A DNA stretch of 64,000 nucleotides. Source: Aquibium sp. ELW1220 (GTDB lineage: Bacteria; Pseudomonadota; Alphaproteobacteria; Rhizobiales; Rhizobiaceae). The notes beneath the pieces were generated by a model that worked only from the letters and a program-made list of their open reading frames with translations, searched no databases and was not told where the DNA came from. The DNA lies in the NCBI RefSeq assembly GCF_030398385.1, contig NZ_JAOAOQ010000002.1, positions 71,162-135,161 of the forward strand, given 5' to 3'. Positions within the stretch are counted from its first letter, which is position 1; the number at the start of each line of letters is the position of its first letter. Of this stretch, positions 17,945-27,170 are shown piece by piece. The position numbers were made by a program, and so were the translations under genes.

Positions 17945-18979
17945 TCACTGTCCGCGCACGCGCGCGACCATGGCGGCCACGTGTTCGACGGGCGTCTCGG
18001 GGGTGACGCCATGGCCCAGGTTGAAGACGAAGGGGCCGCCGCCGAGGCTCTGCAGGATCCGGTCTATGCCTTCCTCCAGTGCCGTTCCGCCAGCCACCAG
18101 GCGCATCGGATCGAGATTGCCCTGGACGGCACCCTGCCGCTGAAGCCTTGCCGCCGTCGTCAGTGGCACCGACCAGTCGAGCGCGAGCACGTCCACGCCC
18201 GTGTTTTCCCTGTAGCCCTCGTAGCGAGACCCGGCGCCCTTCGGAAATCCGATCACGGGTGCATGCGGATGCCGCAGCTTGATCCGCTCGACCATCCGGC
18301 GCACCGGCGCCTCGCAATAGGCGGCGAAAGAAGCTTCGTCGAGGACGCCCGACCAGCTGTCGAATATCTGTACCGCGTCCGCCCCTTGGTCGAGCTGGCG
18401 AATCAGATACTCGGCCGACATGTCGGCCAGCAGGTCGATCAGCTTGGCGAAAGCCTTTGGATGCCGATAGGAAAACAGGCGGGCGGGCGCCTGATCGGGC
18501 GTTCCCTTCCCGGCAATCATGTAGGTAGCCACCGTCCAGGGGGCACCGCAGAAACCGAGCAGTGTCGTTTCACCCGGCAGTTCTGCACGCAGCCTCCTGA
18601 CGGTCTCGTAGACCGGTCCCAGTCTCTCGTGGAAGCCCGTCGTCGCAAGCGTCGCGATCTCTTCCTCCGCGATCGGCGTCATGAGAGGGCCGCGCCCTTC
18701 CTCGAAGCGAAGGTCCCTGCCCAGGGCATGCGGCACGACGAGGATGTCGGAAAACAGGATGGAAGCGTCGAAGCCGTAGCGGCGGATGGGCTGGAGCGTC
18801 ACTTCGACAGCGAAATCCGGAGAATAGCAAAGGTCGAGAAAACTCCCGGCCTCCTGGCGCGTCGCTCGGTACTCCGGCAGGTACCGGCCTGCCTGGCGCA
18901 TCATCCAGATCGGCGGAGGCGACAGCGTTTCGCCCTTCAGCACCCTCATCATGCGACGATCGTCGGCCATTCGCTCCAT
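17945..18979 (-). CDS. hemE: Uroporphyrinogen decarboxylase
   Basis: A 344-residue HemE. It has the N-terminal signature [17 protein letters not shown], including the substrate-binding arginines, and the second signature [13 protein letters not shown]. It decarboxylates the four acetate arms of uroporphyrinogen III to give coproporphyrinogen III. The start could be the ATG at 18979 or the one at 18970; both have purine-rich upstream sequence. It is the last gene of the leftward arm before the gene-free oriC candidate, a position known for hemE in Caulobacter and in rhizobia. Confidence 0.96.
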   Translation of the reverse strand: MERMADDRRMMRVLKGETLSPPPIWMMRQAGRYLPEYRATRQEAGSFLDLCYSPDFAVEVTLQPIRRYGFDASILFSDILVVPHALGRDLRFEEGRGPLMTPIAEEEIATLATTGFHERLGPVYETVRRLRAELPGETTLLGFCGAPWTVATYMIAGKGTPDQAPARLFSYRHPKAFAKLIDLLADMSAEYLIRQLDQGADAVQIFDSWSGVLDEASFAAYCEAPVRRMVERIKLRHPHAPVIGFPKGAGSRYEGYRENTGVDVLALDWSVPLTTAARLQRQGAVQGNLDPMRLVAGGTALEEGIDRILQSLGGGPFVFNLGHGVTPETPVEHVAAMVARVRGQ

Positions 18980-19371
18980 CCCTTCCTGCCCTTCTTAAAG
19001 AAGAGAATCTTTTTTTAACGACTCTGATTCTACTATGACTCTGTTCGTACCGGGGATATCGGCTTTTCCCCAATCGGGCCAGTCGCCGCGACGCTTCCGT
19101 CCGGACGACAGATAGCGCCACCGGCCCTGTCAACAACGGGGACCATGTGGAATCTCGCATGGAAATCAATCGCGTGGCAATGTCCTGATTCGTGCATCGC
19201 ATTGGACGGTGCTTGAATGGTCTGAACCGTCCCTGCAGTTCTCCCATGCCCGTTGGCGCGGTCCACAGCGCTGCGGATTGTGGATGAATCGGCTTCTGAT
19301 ACAGTCCGCGGCGAGGGAGGCCTGCCGGTCGGCTCCCTGTCCCGCGTTTCCCACAGGATGCCCGCCAGGCT
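18980..19371. other. oriC: Probable chromosomal origin of replication (oriC), hemE-ppsR intergenic region
   Basis: This 392-base interval has no gene. It lies between hemE (leftward) and the DUF299 gene ppsR (rightward), the position of Cori in Caulobacter (hemE/RP001) and of chromosomal origins in Sinorhizobium and Brucella. An AT-rich stretch at about 18992-19050, beside hemE, is a candidate unwinding element. A DnaA-box-like TGTGGATGA (19279-19287, 8 of 9) and a weaker TTTCCCACA (19347-19355, 7 of 9) lie on the ppsR side. Seven GANTC sites occur, four of them at 19005-19041. Function is inferred from synteny and motifs. Confidence 0.78.
19279..19287 (-). promoter_or_regulatory. DnaA-box-like 9-mer in the oriC candidate
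   Basis: TGTGGATGA differs at one base from the reverse complement of the consensus DnaA box TTATCCACA. It is the best DnaA-box match in the hemE-ppsR interval. Confidence 0.55.
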
Positions 19372-20193
19372 GTGAACAAACCGCAGAGCTACTTCCATCT
19401 CCATCTCATCTCCGATGCGACGGGCGAGACGCTGCTGGCGGCCGGCCGCGCCGCGTCGGCGCAGTACAAGGACGCCCGCGCGATCGAGCACATCTATCCG
19501 CTGATCCGCACGGAGCGGCAGATTGCCGCCGTTCTCGAGGAAATCGACGCCGAACCCGGCATCGTCCTCTACACCATCGTCGACCAGAGCCTCGCCCGCA
19601 TCGTGGACGAACGGTGCACGGCGATGGGGCTGCCCTGCGTATCGGTGCTCGAGCCGGTCCTCGCCGTCTTTCAGTCCTATCTCGGCGAACCGGCCGGCCG
19701 TCGGGTCGGCGCACAGCACGTCCTCGACGCCGACTATTTCCGCCGCATCGACGCGCTGAATTTCACCATGGAGCACGATGACGGCCAGCTTCCGGCAGAC
19801 GTCGAGGAGGCGGACATCATCCTCGTCGGCATCTCGCGCACCTCCAAGACGCCGACCAGCATCTATCTCGCAAACAGGGGCATCAAGACCGCCAACGTCC
19901 CGATCGTCTTCGGCCTCGACATTCCCGAAAGCCTGAAGACGGCGAAGAAACCGCTGATCGTCGGGCTGATCGCGACCGCCGAACGGATCTCGCACGTTCG
20001 CCAGAACCGCATTCTCGGCAGCAGCGTGGGGTATCAGGCCGAAAGCTATGCCGACCGGTCGATCATTGCCGAGGAACTCGCGCACGCCCGGAAGATCTGC
20101 ACCCGCCATGGCTGGCCGATGATCGACGTCTCCCGGCGATCCATCGAGGAGACGGCCGCTGCCATCCTTGCCTTGCGTTCGCGCAGCAGATAG
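19372..20193 (+). CDS. ppsR: Pyruvate, water dikinase / PPDK regulatory protein (DUF299, kinase-pyrophosphorylase)
   Basis: A 273-residue protein of the DUF299 family, bifunctional Ser/Thr kinases and pyrophosphorylases that control PEP synthase or pyruvate phosphate dikinase. The N-terminal [13 protein letters not shown] and the phosphate-binding loop [19 protein letters not shown] are diagnostic. Translation starts at a GTG (19372). It is the homologue of the RP001 gene that flanks the Caulobacter origin and is the first gene of the rightward arm. Confidence 0.92.
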   Translation: MNKPQSYFHLHLISDATGETLLAAGRAASAQYKDARAIEHIYPLIRTERQIAAVLEEIDAEPGIVLYTIVDQSLARIVDERCTAMGLPCVSVLEPVLAVFQSYLGEPAGRRVGAQHVLDADYFRRIDALNFTMEHDDGQLPADVEEADIILVGISRTSKTPTSIYLANRGIKTANVPIVFGLDIPESLKTAKKPLIVGLIATAERISHVRQNRILGSSVGYQAESYADRSIIAEELAHARKICTRHGWPMIDVSRRSIEETAAAILALRSRSR

Positions 20194-20223
20194 CCAGTCG
20201 CCGCGTCAGGAGAAGCACTCGTC

Positions 20224-20823
20224 ATGGCCGTTCCCATCATTCTCGCCTCCTCGAGCCCCTATCGCCGGAAACTGCTCGAGGACGCCGGCGTGGAGTTTTC
20301 CGTCCTGAAGCCCGATCTGGACGAGCGCGCCATCGAGGCCCCGCTCGCCCGGACGGGGGTGACGCCCGAAGAGGTTGCTCTGGTGCTGGCCGAAGCCAAG
20401 GCGACGGCCGTCAGCGAGGCACGCCCCGGCGCACTGGTGATCGGCTCCGACCAGACGCTGTCGCTGGGCGACGAGATGTTCCACAAGCCGGCCGACATGA
20501 AAGGCGCGCGGCGCCACCTGCTGAAGCTCTCCGGCCGCACCCATCACCTGAACAGCGCCGTCGTGCTGGCAAGGAACGGCGAAGCGGTCTGGCGCCATGT
20601 TTCCGTGGCGCGCATGACGATGCGCGACCTCGAACCCGGCTTCATCGGCCGTCATCTGGCGGCGGTCGGGGAGGTCGCGCTGACCAGCGTCGGCGCCTAC
20701 CAGATCGAGGGTCGCGGCATCCAGCTGTTCGAAAAGATCGACGGCGACCATTTCACCATCGTCGGGTTGCCGTTGCTGCCGCTTCTGGCCGCGCTCAGGA
20801 GCTTCGGGGCGATCGATGGTTGA
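20224..20823 (+). CDS. maf: Maf-family nucleotide pyrophosphatase
   Basis: A 199-residue Maf/YhdE-type protein. [20 protein letters not shown] at the N-terminus and GSDQTLSL in the middle are the family motifs. Maf proteins hydrolyse dTTP, UTP or modified nucleotides to monophosphates; overproduction can block septation in some bacteria. Its end overlaps the aroE start by 8 bases, so the two genes are translationally linked in the ppsR-maf-aroE-coaE-dnaQ operon. Confidence 0.92.
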   Translation: MAVPIILASSSPYRRKLLEDAGVEFSVLKPDLDERAIEAPLARTGVTPEEVALVLAEAKATAVSEARPGALVIGSDQTLSLGDEMFHKPADMKGARRHLLKLSGRTHHLNSAVVLARNGEAVWRHVSVARMTMRDLEPGFIGRHLAAVGEVALTSVGAYQIEGRGIQLFEKIDGDHFTIVGLPLLPLLAALRSFGAIDG

Positions 20824-21661
20824 GGCATCGGTCAAGGCCTTCGTCTGCGGCCATCCCATCGCGCATTCGCGGTCGCCGCTGATCCACGGCCACTGGCTGG
20901 GCAGCCTCGGCATCGCCGGTCGCTACGAGGCGATCGACGTGGCGCCCGAGGCTTTCGGCGATTTCCTCCGCGGCATCGGGCCGGCCGGATACGGTGGCGG
21001 CAACATCACCATTCCACACAAGGAAGCGGCTTTCGCGATCGTCGACGCGCATGACGACGCTTCCGAACTGATCGGCGCGATCAACACCGTCTGGCTCGAC
21101 GATGGCCGCCTTCTGGCCACGAACACCGACTGGTCCGGCTTTTCGGCCAATCTGGACGAGAGGGCGCCGGGCTGGGCGACCGGCCGACGCGCGGTGGTGC
21201 TGGGGGCAGGCGGCAGCGCCCGGGCAATCCTGTTTGCACTGCTGGAAAGAGGCTATCGCGAGATCCGCGTGGTCAACAGGTCGATCGAACGGGCCCGCGA
21301 CCTCGCCGACCGCTTCGGTGACAGGGTGACGGCGCATGGGTGGGCCGCGGTTTGCGAAGTGCTTGCCGATGCCGATCTCCTCGTCAACACCACGCCGATC
21401 GGCATGGCCGGCCGGCAGGACGGTCAGCTTCCCGACCTGGCGCCGCTTCCGTCGTCGGCCATCGTCACCGACATCGTCTATGTCCCGCTGGAGACCCCGC
21501 TGCTTTCCAGCGCCAGGGCGCGGGGACTGGCGACGGTCGACGGCCTCGGCATGCTTCTGCATCAGGCGGTCCCCGGTTTCGCCCGGTGGTTCGGGCGGAC
21601 GCCCGTGGTGACTCCCGAGCTCCGTGCGCTCGTGATCGCCGACATGGAGCACCATCGATGA
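20816..21661 (+). CDS. aroE: Shikimate dehydrogenase
   Basis: A 281-residue NADPH-dependent enzyme that reduces 3-dehydroshikimate. The substrate-binding [19 protein letters not shown] and the catalytic Lys in [11 protein letters not shown] are present, as is the nucleotide-binding loop [11 protein letters not shown]. Its start lies inside the end of maf and its TGA overlaps the coaE ATG (ATGA). Confidence 0.95.
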   Translation: MVEASVKAFVCGHPIAHSRSPLIHGHWLGSLGIAGRYEAIDVAPEAFGDFLRGIGPAGYGGGNITIPHKEAAFAIVDAHDDASELIGAINTVWLDDGRLLATNTDWSGFSANLDERAPGWATGRRAVVLGAGGSARAILFALLERGYREIRVVNRSIERARDLADRFGDRVTAHGWAAVCEVLADADLLVNTTPIGMAGRQDGQLPDLAPLPSSAIVTDIVYVPLETPLLSSARARGLATVDGLGMLLHQAVPGFARWFGRTPVVTPELRALVIADMEHHR

Positions 21662-22251
21662 TCATTCTCGGTCTGACCGGCTCGATCGGCATGGGCAAGT
21701 CCACCACGGCCGCCATGTTCGCCGCCGAGGGCGTGCCGGTCAACGACGCCGATGCCGTCGTGCACGAACTCTACCGTGGCAAGGCGGTCGCCCTCGTCGG
21801 TGCTGCATTTCCGCAGGCGATCGTCGACGGCATCGTGGACCGCAATCGGCTGTCGGCCGCAGTGCTCGGAGATCCGGTCGCGTTGAAGCGGCTGGAAGCG
21901 ATCGTCCATCCGCTTGTCCGGGAGGCCGAGACAGAATTCCTGGCCCGGCACCGCGCGGCCGGCACGCCGCTCGTCGTCCTCGACATCCCCCTCCTGTTCG
22001 AGGTCGGCGCCGAAGGCCGCGTCGACCGCATCGCCGTGGTCAGCGTGCCCGCCGACGTCCAGCGTGCACGCGTGCTGGCGCGTCCGGGCATGACGGTGGA
22101 GAAGTTCGAAACGATTCTGGCAAAGCAGGTCCCGGATGCCGAGAAGCGCGCCCGTGCGGATTTCGTCATCGATACCGCACGGGGGCTAGAGCCGGCCCGT
22201 CGGGACGTGGTGCGGATTATCGGTGAATTGACGGGCGACGGTCCCGCCTAG
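21658..22251 (+). CDS. coaE: Dephospho-CoA kinase
   Basis: A 197-residue P-loop kinase that performs the last step of coenzyme A synthesis. Walker A is [11 protein letters not shown] at the N-terminus; [12 protein letters not shown] and VLDIPLLFE are typical of CoaE. The ATG at 21658 overlaps the aroE stop by four bases. The aroE-coaE-dnaQ order is conserved in rhizobia. Confidence 0.94.
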   Translation: MIILGLTGSIGMGKSTTAAMFAAEGVPVNDADAVVHELYRGKAVALVGAAFPQAIVDGIVDRNRLSAAVLGDPVALKRLEAIVHPLVREAETEFLARHRAAGTPLVVLDIPLLFEVGAEGRVDRIAVVSVPADVQRARVLARPGMTVEKFETILAKQVPDAEKRARADFVIDTARGLEPARRDVVRIIGELTGDGPA

Positions 22252-22311
22252 GCCGGTTCGCGCCTTCATCGATGCGATAGGATGGACCGACCGAATCGGG
22301 AGAGGATGACC

Positions 22312-23037
22312 ATGCGCGAGATCATATTCGACACCGAAACGACAGGGCTCGATTCCCGCGAGGATCGAATCATCGAGATCGGCGGAGTGGAGCTCGTGAA
22401 CCGCTTCCCATCGGGCCGCTTCATCCACTTCTACATCCACCCGGGGGATCGCCAGATTCATCCCGAGGCGCAGGCGGTGCACGGGATCAGCATCGCCGAT
22501 CTCCAGGGCAAGCCCCGCTTCGCCGAGATCGCCGAGGAGTTCCTCGCCTTCACCGACGGCGCGAAGCTGATCGCCCACAATGCCGGGTTCGACATGGGTT
22601 TCGTCAACCAGGAACTCGCGCGCCTGGGCATGGATCCGATCGCTCCGGACCGCGTCATCGACACGCTTGCGATCGCCCGGCGCAAGCATCCGATGGGACC
22701 GAATTCGCTGGATGCGCTGTGCAGGCGCTATGGCGTCGACAACTCGCGGCGCACCAAGCACGGCGCCCTGCTCGATTCGGAACTTCTCGCCGAAGTCTAC
22801 ATCGAACTGGTCGGCGGCAAGCAGGCGGCGCTGGGGCTGGAAATCGTCGAGGCCGTCGTCGAGACGACGACGGAAGTCGACGTCACGATCGTCCTGTCCC
22901 AACGGCCAAAGCCGCTGGCCCCGCGCCTCAGGGACACGGAACGCGCTGCGCATGCGCGGATGATCGAGTCGCTGGGCGATGCGGCGATCTGGAAACGGGT
23001 CCTGGCCCAACCGGCCGAGACACTGCCGGCCGAATAG
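22312..23037 (+). CDS. dnaQ: DNA polymerase III subunit epsilon
   Basis: A 241-residue proofreading 3'-5' exonuclease of the replicative polymerase. ExoI is FDTETTGLD, ExoII AHNAGFDMGFV, and ExoIII carries the final His and Asp in KHGALLDSELL. The start at 22312 (MREIIFD) is preferred because GGGAGAGG lies about 6 bases upstream; ATGs at 22306 and 22282 are also in frame. It lies 3 kb from the probable oriC and runs convergent to secB. Confidence 0.93.
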   Translation: MREIIFDTETTGLDSREDRIIEIGGVELVNRFPSGRFIHFYIHPGDRQIHPEAQAVHGISIADLQGKPRFAEIAEEFLAFTDGAKLIAHNAGFDMGFVNQELARLGMDPIAPDRVIDTLAIARRKHPMGPNSLDALCRRYGVDNSRRTKHGALLDSELLAEVYIELVGGKQAALGLEIVEAVVETTTEVDVTIVLSQRPKPLAPRLRDTERAAHARMIESLGDAAIWKRVLAQPAETLPAE

Positions 23038-23039
23038 CG

Positions 23040-23070
23040 GAACGGGCGCCGCTTGCCGCGCCGCCCGTTC
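23040..23070. terminator. Hairpin between convergent dnaQ and secB
   Basis: GAACGGGCG (23040-23048) and CGCCCGTTC (23062-23070) form a perfect 9-bp stem with a 13-base loop, in the 62-base gap between the two convergent genes. The position suits a bidirectional terminator, although U-tracts are poor on both strands. Confidence 0.6.
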
Positions 23071-23099
23071 TCGATATCAGCCTTGGCGAGCGCGCTGGC

Positions 23100-23600
23100 T
23101 CAGCTCATCTGCACCTTGGCCTTCGCCTGGTCCTCGGCGAGCTTGCGCTGGAACATCTGCGCGAAGTCGATCGGATCGAGCATGAGCGGCGGGAAGCCGC
23201 CATTGCGGGTGGCTTCGGCGACGATCTGGCGGGCGAAGGGAAACAGCAGGCGGGGGCACTCGATGAAGAGCACCGGCAGGACGTGCTCCTTCGGGAAGCC
23301 GGCGATGCGGAAGACGCCGCCGTAGACCAGCTCGACGTTGAAGAGCACTTCCTTGTCGACATTGGCCTTCGCCGTCAGCGTCAGGTTCACGTCGAAGTCG
23401 TTCTCCGACATCGGATTCGCATTGACGTTGACGTTGATGTTGATGCTCGGAGCCTTGTCGCGACCGCGCAGGGAATTCGGCGCGCCGGGGCTTTCGAAGG
23501 ACAGGTCCTTGACGTACTGGGCCATGATGTTCAGCGTCGGCTGCGCGCCGTTGCCATTGCTCGCTGCGCCACCGGCGTTGCTGTCCTGCGATTCGGCCAT
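23100..23600 (-). CDS. secB: Protein-export chaperone SecB
   Basis: A 166-residue SecB. The segments [34 protein letters not shown] and [32 protein letters not shown] are family hallmarks. The tetramer keeps preproteins unfolded for SecA. The Asn/Gly-rich N-terminal ~20 residues are a normal variable extension. fxsA lies 133 bases upstream on the same strand. Confidence 0.95.
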   Translation of the reverse strand: MAESQDSNAGGAASNGNGAQPTLNIMAQYVKDLSFESPGAPNSLRGRDKAPSININVNVNANPMSENDFDVNLTLTAKANVDKEVLFNVELVYGGVFRIAGFPKEHVLPVLFIECPRLLFPFARQIVAEATRNGGFPPLMLDPIDFAQMFQRKLAEDQAKAKVQMS

Positions 23601-23733
23601 CTCACTCGATCCTTGTAAAGTCGCCGCGCGCAGGCGGCCGGGTCGGGCGGTTGGCTAACATGGGCGGCAGGGCGTTACAAGCATACAGCATGCGCCCGAA
23701 GACCGGAAATCGGTCCGGAACCGCGGCGCTTCC

Positions 23734-24231
23734 TCAACGATCGCGGTCTATCCGGCGCCACGGAGACGTCTCGTCGGCGTCGCCGGTGCCCTCCCGGGTG
23801 CGGCTGAATTCATCCTCCTCGAGATCGATGGTCCGTGGATCGCGGCGGTACCGCATGCCGGCGAGGTCGACCTTCACCAACACGCGCTTGGCCAGGGCAC
23901 GCCACATCCAGTCGCGGAATGCCGGCACGAAGAGAAGAAATCCCACGGCGTCGGTGACGAAGCCCGGCAGTAGCAGGAGAAAGCCGGCAAGCAGGATCAT
24001 TCCACCATGCACCAGCTCCCGTCCCGGAACCCGGCCGGCGTCCGTTTCGGCCTGGATGCGCCGCAGTAGTCCGAAACCCTGCACGCGCAGCAGCACCGAG
24101 CCGACCACGGCCGTGAACAGGACCATTCCGAGCGTCGCCAGCACGCCGATCCGGCTGCCGACGAGCACGAAGGCCGCGATCTCGAGCAGCGGGACGATCA
24201 GGAAGATCAGGAAGAGGAAGGGAAATCGCAC
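23734..24231 (-). CDS. fxsA: FxsA family inner-membrane protein
   Basis: A 165-residue membrane protein. The N-terminal VRFPFLFLIFLIVPLLEIAAF, followed by two more hydrophobic segments (about residues 28-50 and 75-100), is the FxsA signature; E. coli FxsA affects exclusion of phage T7 by F. The start is the GTG at 24231; an ATG 38 codons upstream would add a non-family leader. The C-terminal ~45 residues are charged and probably cytoplasmic. It is divergent from the Tim44-like gene. Confidence 0.88.
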   Translation of the reverse strand: MRFPFLFLIFLIVPLLEIAAFVLVGSRIGVLATLGMVLFTAVVGSVLLRVQGFGLLRRIQAETDAGRVPGRELVHGGMILLAGFLLLLPGFVTDAVGFLLFVPAFRDWMWRALAKRVLVKVDLAGMRYRRDPRTIDLEEDEFSRTREGTGDADETSPWRRIDRDR

Positions 24232-24283
24232 GTTGCTGCCATCCGCGGTGGAGGGACGGCCATTGCCGCCCCGTATGGGGCCT

Positions 24284-24297
24284 CCATATACATATGG
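24284..24297. promoter_or_regulatory. CCATAT-AC-ATATGG palindrome in fxsA-Tim44 divergent region
   Basis: A perfect 6-base inverted repeat with a 2-base spacer lies in the AT-richer 184-base gap between the divergent fxsA and Tim44-like genes. A second palindrome, CCATATGG, covers the Tim44-like ATG (24412-24419). The role is unknown; a shared operator is possible. Confidence 0.3.
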
Positions 24298-24415
24298 TGT
24301 GCCCACGCGGGATTTGAATGATTGAGGCACCCGTTCTATATGCATTCCATGGGTGCGTGCCTGCGACAGGCCCGGAAGCGCAGCCGCGGCTCTAAACGAT
24401 CACTCGGCGGACCAT

Positions 24416-25123
24416 ATGGAATTTTTTGATTTCGGCACATTGTTCTTCATCGTCGCTGCAGTGGTCATCTTCATGCAGCTGCGAAACGTGCTCGGCCGCC
24501 GCACCGGCAGCGAGAAGCCGCCCTTCGACCCCTATACCGCCGCCCGTACGCGGGAGAAGGAACCCGCGACTGCCGCGCAGGACAATGTCGTGTCGCTGCC
24601 GCGGCGCAAGGGCGCGCCCGACAACGAGGCGGGCTACGCCGTGATCGACAAGGTGGCGGCGCCCGGCACGGATCTGAACAAGGGTCTTCGCGCGATCCGC
24701 GACGCGGATGCGAGCTTCGAGCCGAAGGGCTTCGTCGAAGGCGCCAAGATGGCCTACGAGATGATCGTCATGGCCTATGCCGACGGTGATCGGAAGACGC
24801 TGAAGAATCTTCTGTCGCGCGACGTCTATGAGGGCTTCGTGGCGGCCATCTCCGAGCGCGAGACCCGCTCGGAGAAGGTCCAGTCCTCCTTCGTCGGCAT
24901 CGACAAGGCCGACATCGTCGGCGCCGAGATGAAGGGATCGGAAGCGCACGTGACTCTGAGGATCGTCAGCGAACTGATCTCCGCGACGCGGGACAGCGCC
25001 GGCGTGGTCATCGACGGCGACCCGGAGACCGTGGCCGAGGTCAAGGACGTCTGGACGTTCGCGCGCGACACCCGTTCGCGCGATCCCAACTGGAAGCTGG
25101 TCGCGACCGAAGCCGAAGACTGA
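24416..25123 (+). CDS. Tim44-like domain membrane protein
   Basis: A 235-residue protein. One N-terminal transmembrane segment (FFDFGTLFFIVAAVVIFMQL) is followed by a polar linker (about residues 25-90) and a C-terminal Tim44-like domain beginning near FEPKGFVEGAKMAYEMIVMAYADGD. Bacterial TimA proteins are related to the mitochondrial import subunit Tim44, but their role is not settled. The start is the ATG at 24416; an earlier in-frame ATG gives a non-conserved leader. It leads a rightward cluster with mltA, smr and an XRE regulator. Confidence 0.87.
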   Translation: MEFFDFGTLFFIVAAVVIFMQLRNVLGRRTGSEKPPFDPYTAARTREKEPATAAQDNVVSLPRRKGAPDNEAGYAVIDKVAAPGTDLNKGLRAIRDADASFEPKGFVEGAKMAYEMIVMAYADGDRKTLKNLLSRDVYEGFVAAISERETRSEKVQSSFVGIDKADIVGAEMKGSEAHVTLRIVSELISATRDSAGVVIDGDPETVAEVKDVWTFARDTRSRDPNWKLVATEAED

Positions 25124-25138
25124 CTACGGCCGATCGAG

Positions 25139-26239
25139 GTGGCGCTCTCTCCACTCCTGCATCCGGTTGCCTTCGACGATCTGCCCGGATGGCGCTCGGA
25201 CAAGATGTCGAGCGCGTTCGACGCTTTCCGGCGGAGTGCAGCTCACACCAGGACCAAGCCCTACCGGACCGGATCCCTCGGCATAGGCGCGGACGGTTTC
25301 GAGCCGGCCTTCGAGGCCGCGCTGACGGTTTCTTCTGCTGGCGATGCTGCGGCCCGCGATTTCTTCGAAACCTGGTTCTCGCCCTTTCGAATCCAGCCCG
25401 ACGACCGGGAAAGGGGTTTCGTCACCGGCTTCTACGAGCCAGAGGCGGATGCATCGCCCGTGCGTACCGCGCGGTATCGCTTTCCGATCCTGTCCCGCCC
25501 GCCTGACCTCGTGGACATCGACGACGGCAACCGTCCGGCCGGGCTCGATCGCTACCTCGCCTTCGGAAGGGTGAAGCACGGGGAACTCGTCGAGTATTTC
25601 GACCGATCGGCCATCGAACAGGGTGCCCTTGCGGATCTCGGTCTCGAGATCGCCTGGCTGGAGGATCCGGTCGACGTGTTCTTCATCCACGTCCAGGGAG
25701 CTGCCCGGCTGCGCATGCCGCAGGGGCTGCGCCGGATCACCTATGCCGCCAAGTCCGGTCAGCGTTTCACCGGGCCCGGCCATGTGCTCGCCGCCATGGG
25801 CGAGATACCGCGCGAACAGGTCACAATGCAGTCGATCCGCGCCTGGCTCCGGGCGCATCCCGGCCGGGTCGACGAGATCCTGTGGCAGAACCGCTCCTTC
25901 ATCTTCTTTCGCGATGCGCCGGTGGAAGATGCCGCGCTCGGCCCCGTCGCCGCCGCGAAAGTACCGCTCACGCCGCGCCGTTCGATGGCGGTCGACCGGC
26001 TGCTCCACACCTTCGGCACGCCCTTCTTCGTGCACGCACCGGACCTCGCGGCATTCGGCGGGGCACCGTTCGCGCAGCTGATGATCGCTCAGGACACCGG
26101 CTCGGCGATCGTCGGTGCCGCACGCGGCGATCTCTTTGCGGGTTCCGGCGATGCGGCCGGCGAGATCGCAGGCGTCGTCAAGCATGATGCCGACTTCTTC
26201 GCGCTCGTGCCGCGCCGGGCGCCGGGCGACCGGTCATGA
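25139..26239 (+). CDS. mltA: Murein transglycosylase A (MltA)
   Basis: A 366-residue lytic transglycosylase. The MltA domain contains GFVTGFYEPEADAS and VFFIHVQGAARLRM. The C-terminal 3D domain carries the conserved aspartates in MIAQDTGSAIVGAARGD and the GDAAGEIAG segment. It cleaves peptidoglycan with 1,6-anhydro product formation. Unlike E. coli MltA it has no lipobox or obvious signal peptide from the GTG start at 25139, so export may depend on an unrecognised start. It overlaps smr (ATGA). Confidence 0.88.
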   Translation: MALSPLLHPVAFDDLPGWRSDKMSSAFDAFRRSAAHTRTKPYRTGSLGIGADGFEPAFEAALTVSSAGDAAARDFFETWFSPFRIQPDDRERGFVTGFYEPEADASPVRTARYRFPILSRPPDLVDIDDGNRPAGLDRYLAFGRVKHGELVEYFDRSAIEQGALADLGLEIAWLEDPVDVFFIHVQGAARLRMPQGLRRITYAAKSGQRFTGPGHVLAAMGEIPREQVTMQSIRAWLRAHPGRVDEILWQNRSFIFFRDAPVEDAALGPVAAAKVPLTPRRSMAVDRLLHTFGTPFFVHAPDLAAFGGAPFAQLMIAQDTGSAIVGAARGDLFAGSGDAAGEIAGVVKHDADFFALVPRRAPGDRS

Positions 26240-26796
26240 AGTCCCGTCTCGTCGCCGGTCTGACGGACGAGGATCGGATTCTCTGGAATCAGGTGGCAAG
26301 AAGCGCGACGCCGCTGAAGGGCAGGGCGCTCCCGGAAGACCTGTTCGACGTTCCCGATCCGCTGCCCCACCCCCAGCAGGACATGGCGGCCGCAGCCGAT
26401 GCCGCACCGCCGCCGGCAAGGCCCCGCGACGGCGAGAAACCGCCGCACGGACCACGCACGCTCGACCGCCCGACGCGCGACAAGCTCGCCAAGGGCCGGC
26501 TCCAGATCGAGGCGCGGGTGGACCTGCACGGCATGACCCAGAGCGAGGCCCACTCGCTTCTGCTCGGCTTTCTCCACCGGGCCTATGCCATGGGCATTCG
26601 GCATGTCCTGATCATCACGGGCAAGGGCTCATCGATGGGCAGCGACGGCGTCCTGCGCAAGGCGGTGCCGGCCTGGTTCGCCACGCCCTCGTTCAGGCCG
26701 CTGGTCGGAAGCTACGAGGCGGCCGCGCGCCATCACGGCGGCGGCGGCGCGCTCTACGTCCGCCTGCGCCGGCAGACCGAGGTGAAGGCGCGGTGA
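26236..26796 (+). CDS. Smr/MutS2 C-terminal domain protein
   Basis: A 186-residue protein. A disordered Pro/Ala-rich N-terminal half (about residues 40-75) is followed by an Smr domain with VDLHGMTQSEAHSLL and LIITGKGSSMGSDGVL, the two family motifs. Smr domains have nuclease activity on DNA or RNA in several proteins; the target here is unknown. It overlaps mltA upstream (ATGA) and the XRE gene downstream (GTGA). Confidence 0.9.
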   Translation: MKSRLVAGLTDEDRILWNQVARSATPLKGRALPEDLFDVPDPLPHPQQDMAAAADAAPPPARPRDGEKPPHGPRTLDRPTRDKLAKGRLQIEARVDLHGMTQSEAHSLLLGFLHRAYAMGIRHVLIITGKGSSMGSDGVLRKAVPAWFATPSFRPLVGSYEAAARHHGGGGALYVRLRRQTEVKAR

Positions 26797-27152
26797 CACC
26801 CTTCGGACAGCGCATGCGCGCCATGCGGCGCGAGCGGAACGTAACTCAAAAGGACATGGCGCACGCCATCGGCGTCAGCGCCGCCTATCTTTCGGCGCTG
26901 GAGGGCGGTCGGCGCGGCCGGCCGACATGGGCGCTGATCCAGAAGATCATAGGCTATTTCAACATCATCTGGGACGATGCTGAGGATCTGATCCGGCTCG
27001 CCGAACGATCCCATCCAAAAGTGGTCATCGATACCGGCGGCCTCTCGCCGGCCGCGACCGAACTCGCCAACCTCCTGGCCTCGCGCATCGCCAGCCTGTC
27101 GGACGAGGAGATGGCGAGCCTCGCGGAGCGGCTGCGCCCTGCCGGCCGATGA
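26793..27152 (+). CDS. XRE-family transcriptional regulator
   Basis: A 119-residue protein. Its N-terminal helix-turn-helix contains MRRERNVTQKDMAHAIGVSAAYLSALEGG. The C-terminal ~45 residues are helical (ELANLLASRIASLSDEEMASLAERL) and may dimerise. The start is the GTG at 26793, overlapping the smr stop. This regulator is often found after mltA-smr in rhizobia; its targets are unknown. Confidence 0.85.
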   Translation: MTPFGQRMRAMRRERNVTQKDMAHAIGVSAAYLSALEGGRRGRPTWALIQKIIGYFNIIWDDAEDLIRLAERSHPKVVIDTGGLSPAATELANLLASRIASLSDEEMASLAERLRPAGR

Positions 27153-27170
27153 CCGCCGGGCGAGCCGACG

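Noticed and set aside
18995-19018. TTAA pair as a CtrA box in the oriC candidate
   Set aside because: The two TTAA are 16 bases apart, not the 7 needed for the CtrA consensus TTAA-N7-TTAA.
19146-19154. TGTGGAATC as a DnaA box
   Set aside because: Only 6 of 9 positions match; too weak to list beside 19279-19287.
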